From CAYJKB01 sp964370625 (GTDB taxonomy: Bacteria > Bacillota > Clostridia > Oscillospirales > Butyricicoccaceae), in contig CAYJKB010000003.1 in assembly GCA_964370625.1 (NCBI GenBank), positions 1 to 64,000 on the forward strand: DNA of 64,000 nt, in the 5' to 3' direction. A program made the translations under genes and the position numbers. The notes under the pieces were generated by a model. That model searched no databases. It was not told where the DNA came from and saw only the letters and a list, made by a program, of their open reading frames with translations. Numbering within the stretch: position 1 is the first letter of the stretch; each line of letters opens with the position of its first letter. This document shows, in pieces, positions 63,701-64,000 of the stretch.

Positions 63701-64000
63701 GCAATCACTTGTTTCCCTGTACCTTCAATATCTTTTGCATATTCAATAATGGTATCTCTGCTTACAATTTTATCACCATATCCAATCATTGGTGTAATAT
63801 TTGCATTTGGTGAATATTCGATTACACGTATATTTTGTTCTCCAGCTGAACTTACTGTAGATATATCACTATATGTAGTACCTTGTCCGATTTGGATTTC
63901 ATGTTTATATTCTGTATGTAGATTATTTGCAAAAGCCACTTGTCCTGTAATTAATGATGTGACAAGCAATGCTGATAATATTCTTTTAAATTTATTTGAT
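60724..64000 (-). CDS. Phosphodiester glycosidase (NAGPA-like) surface protein with SLH domains, 5-prime end outside window
   Basis: Over 1,090 residues are visible, and the frame stays open to position 64000, so the start lies beyond the edge. The visible N-terminus continues a signal peptide (KRILSALLVTSLITGQVAFA). A NAGPA domain follows with INGDYYSTDTGVPVGLVIN, RTAVGVKADGSVVLVEVDGR and INLDGGGSSVM. Then come a Big-type domain (VNLTVKATDANFNSVTPPQD and on), a beta-rich middle, a Pro/Glu/Thr linker and three SLH repeats (DTASHWSEGYVNFVAEQGII, IPSWALDSVKAVYANGIMTG, VPSWSYPYVETLVSLGYIGG) with NITRAE-type ends. It is anchored to the wall and may cleave exposed GlcNAc-phosphodiester bonds. Confidence 0.87.
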   Translation of the reverse strand, partial: SNKFKRILSALLVTSLITGQVAFANNLHTEYKHEIQIGQGTTYSDISTVSSAGEQNIRVIEYSPNANITPMIGYGDKIVSRDTIIEYAKDIEGTGKQVIAGINGDYYSTDTGVPVGLVINEGVLTSSDAWQSAVGFKADGSAVIGKPTFGMLLSNGVDYVTVDYFNKTRTTSGIYLLDHNYYNETRLSASGKNILFERVDDTPVTVGGTVNLKVVSVYETNQSQPIAENQMVLCVSNSGPIERFPEFNVGDNVTLTVSTNNPEWTEVIYAIGGKEVLVENGNANNHGTTEQPRTAVGVKADGSVVLVEVDGRGKGNSDGIGLLDLALYMKSIGCVTAINLDGGGSSVMVAQLPGDSLLTTLNLPSDGVLRKSANFIYLVNNTMPSNQIDKLHIYPNTYTMLPHASVNLTVKATDANFNSVTPPQDVTYDVENGSATITENGVLTADKTGVITVSASANGVTGTEQITVMEKVEKISMLTDETDKAITSLSLGTGKSYDLSATASYRDKYVASVDKSYTWSVQGNIGTIDENGLFTAGSVPADGSITVNYGSAKDTISVSVGLSEQTDVNIIEGFEDEVLEFTVNGGTLSTSNDLSNVLYGMSNGVISYENTDKINLTNKEIYIAPEYKTFGIYVKSDNIASITANFTDVNAVPLQLELVQGNENDGYIYYSAVLPEYAVNFKGFDITLEEQTTGQIQIDNISALLTESYDDIAPLLTTTQTSVNIDNGQSYTANFKVTDENGAVFIENENLNVYLDGEKITNYSYDTKTGNLSVKVTVAPLPIVPEEGEQVITDTASAEHRNTVQDPETVVTDPEQPTEPADTTEPTDTTEPPVVVNPEPVEPEPVEPTPTPDPVPTEPIPQPVQQIEFPTSSQGALSDGIHRITVTAYDNSGNISTESLEIKAGQSNYKAFADTASHWSEGYVNFVAEQGIITGSVSDGQYYFNPSRNLTRAEFAVIMARYLQLEVPTEMTLDVIDADKIPSWALDSVKAVYANGIMTGSLNTATGEMMFNPTNNITRAEVMTVIGKTIEKGYEISELTATDSGNVPSWSYPYVETLVSLGYIGGYPDGTILPMNNITRGEIAKILYTLH

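Overview
The window looks like a scaffold from a low-GC Gram-positive bacterium of the class Clostridia. The evidence is AT-rich DNA, strong AGGAGG-type ribosome sites, a perfect CIRCE element before groESL, lipoprotein-type binding proteins, an S-layer-homology (SLH) surface protein, the hisS-aspS pair, a MreCD/PBP2/MinD block beside maf, and FeoB with its Cys-rich partner. Family or genus cannot be fixed from the sequence alone. There are three 100-N gaps (21130-21229, 44142-44241, 53323-53422). I found no tRNA, rRNA, CRISPR array, phage or recognisable transposase.

Layout: 1-2 kb, a secreted alpha/beta hydrolase. 2-8.5 kb, two metal/cofactor import systems: a Fur-family regulator with a ZnuACB-type transporter behind a Fur-like box, then a BtuFCD-type transporter behind a cobalamin riboswitch with a terminator platform. 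8.5-14.3 kb, a complete ribose operon (rbsR-K-D-A-C-B) with twin operators. 14.6-16.7 kb, groES-groEL. 16.7-21 kb, an rRNA methyltransferase, the ribosome hibernation factor, and an amidohydrolase coupled to an orphan fumarase-type alpha subunit, then a GC-rich palindromic repeat at a gap. 21.4-33.3 kb, a housekeeping run on the minus strand: hisS-aspS, mgsA, minD, PBP2, mreD, mreC, maf, two small membrane proteins, dUTPase, a U32 peptidase and zapA.

33.5-41 kb is on the plus strand: proB-proA-CYTH, an orphan amino-acid binding protein, a proline symporter, a ComEC-like metallohydrolase, MgtC and a DUF1801 protein. 41-47.6 kb: kbl-tdh (threonine to glycine and acetyl-CoA), a DUF898-like protein, a GNAT plus a chloramphenicol acetyltransferase cut by a gap, and a GGDEF protein. 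47.8-52.6 kb: a six-gene operon for a multi-subunit FAD/Fe-S amino-acid or amine dehydrogenase with its transporter, preceded by an orphan P-II protein. 53.5-64 kb: a trypsin-like protease with a possible YceG-like N-terminal half, a zinc-ribbon membrane protein, the feoA-feoB iron operon with duplicated operator-like sites, a cyclic-nucleotide-binding/DUF2225 protein, a stalk-domain secreted protein and a large phosphodiester glycosidase/SLH surface protein that runs off the window edge.

The main themes are metal homeostasis (zinc-type, cobalamin, ferrous iron), amino-acid use (proline, threonine, the oxidase operon), cell-wall elongation and surface proteins. No complete undescribed system is proven. 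The most unusual items are the protease fusion, the 29-residue membrane peptide next to maf, the twin feo operators, the orphan fumarase alpha subunit, the oxidase operon next to an atypical P-II protein, and a 128-bp structured insert between 16-bp direct repeats at 41.0-41.2 kb.
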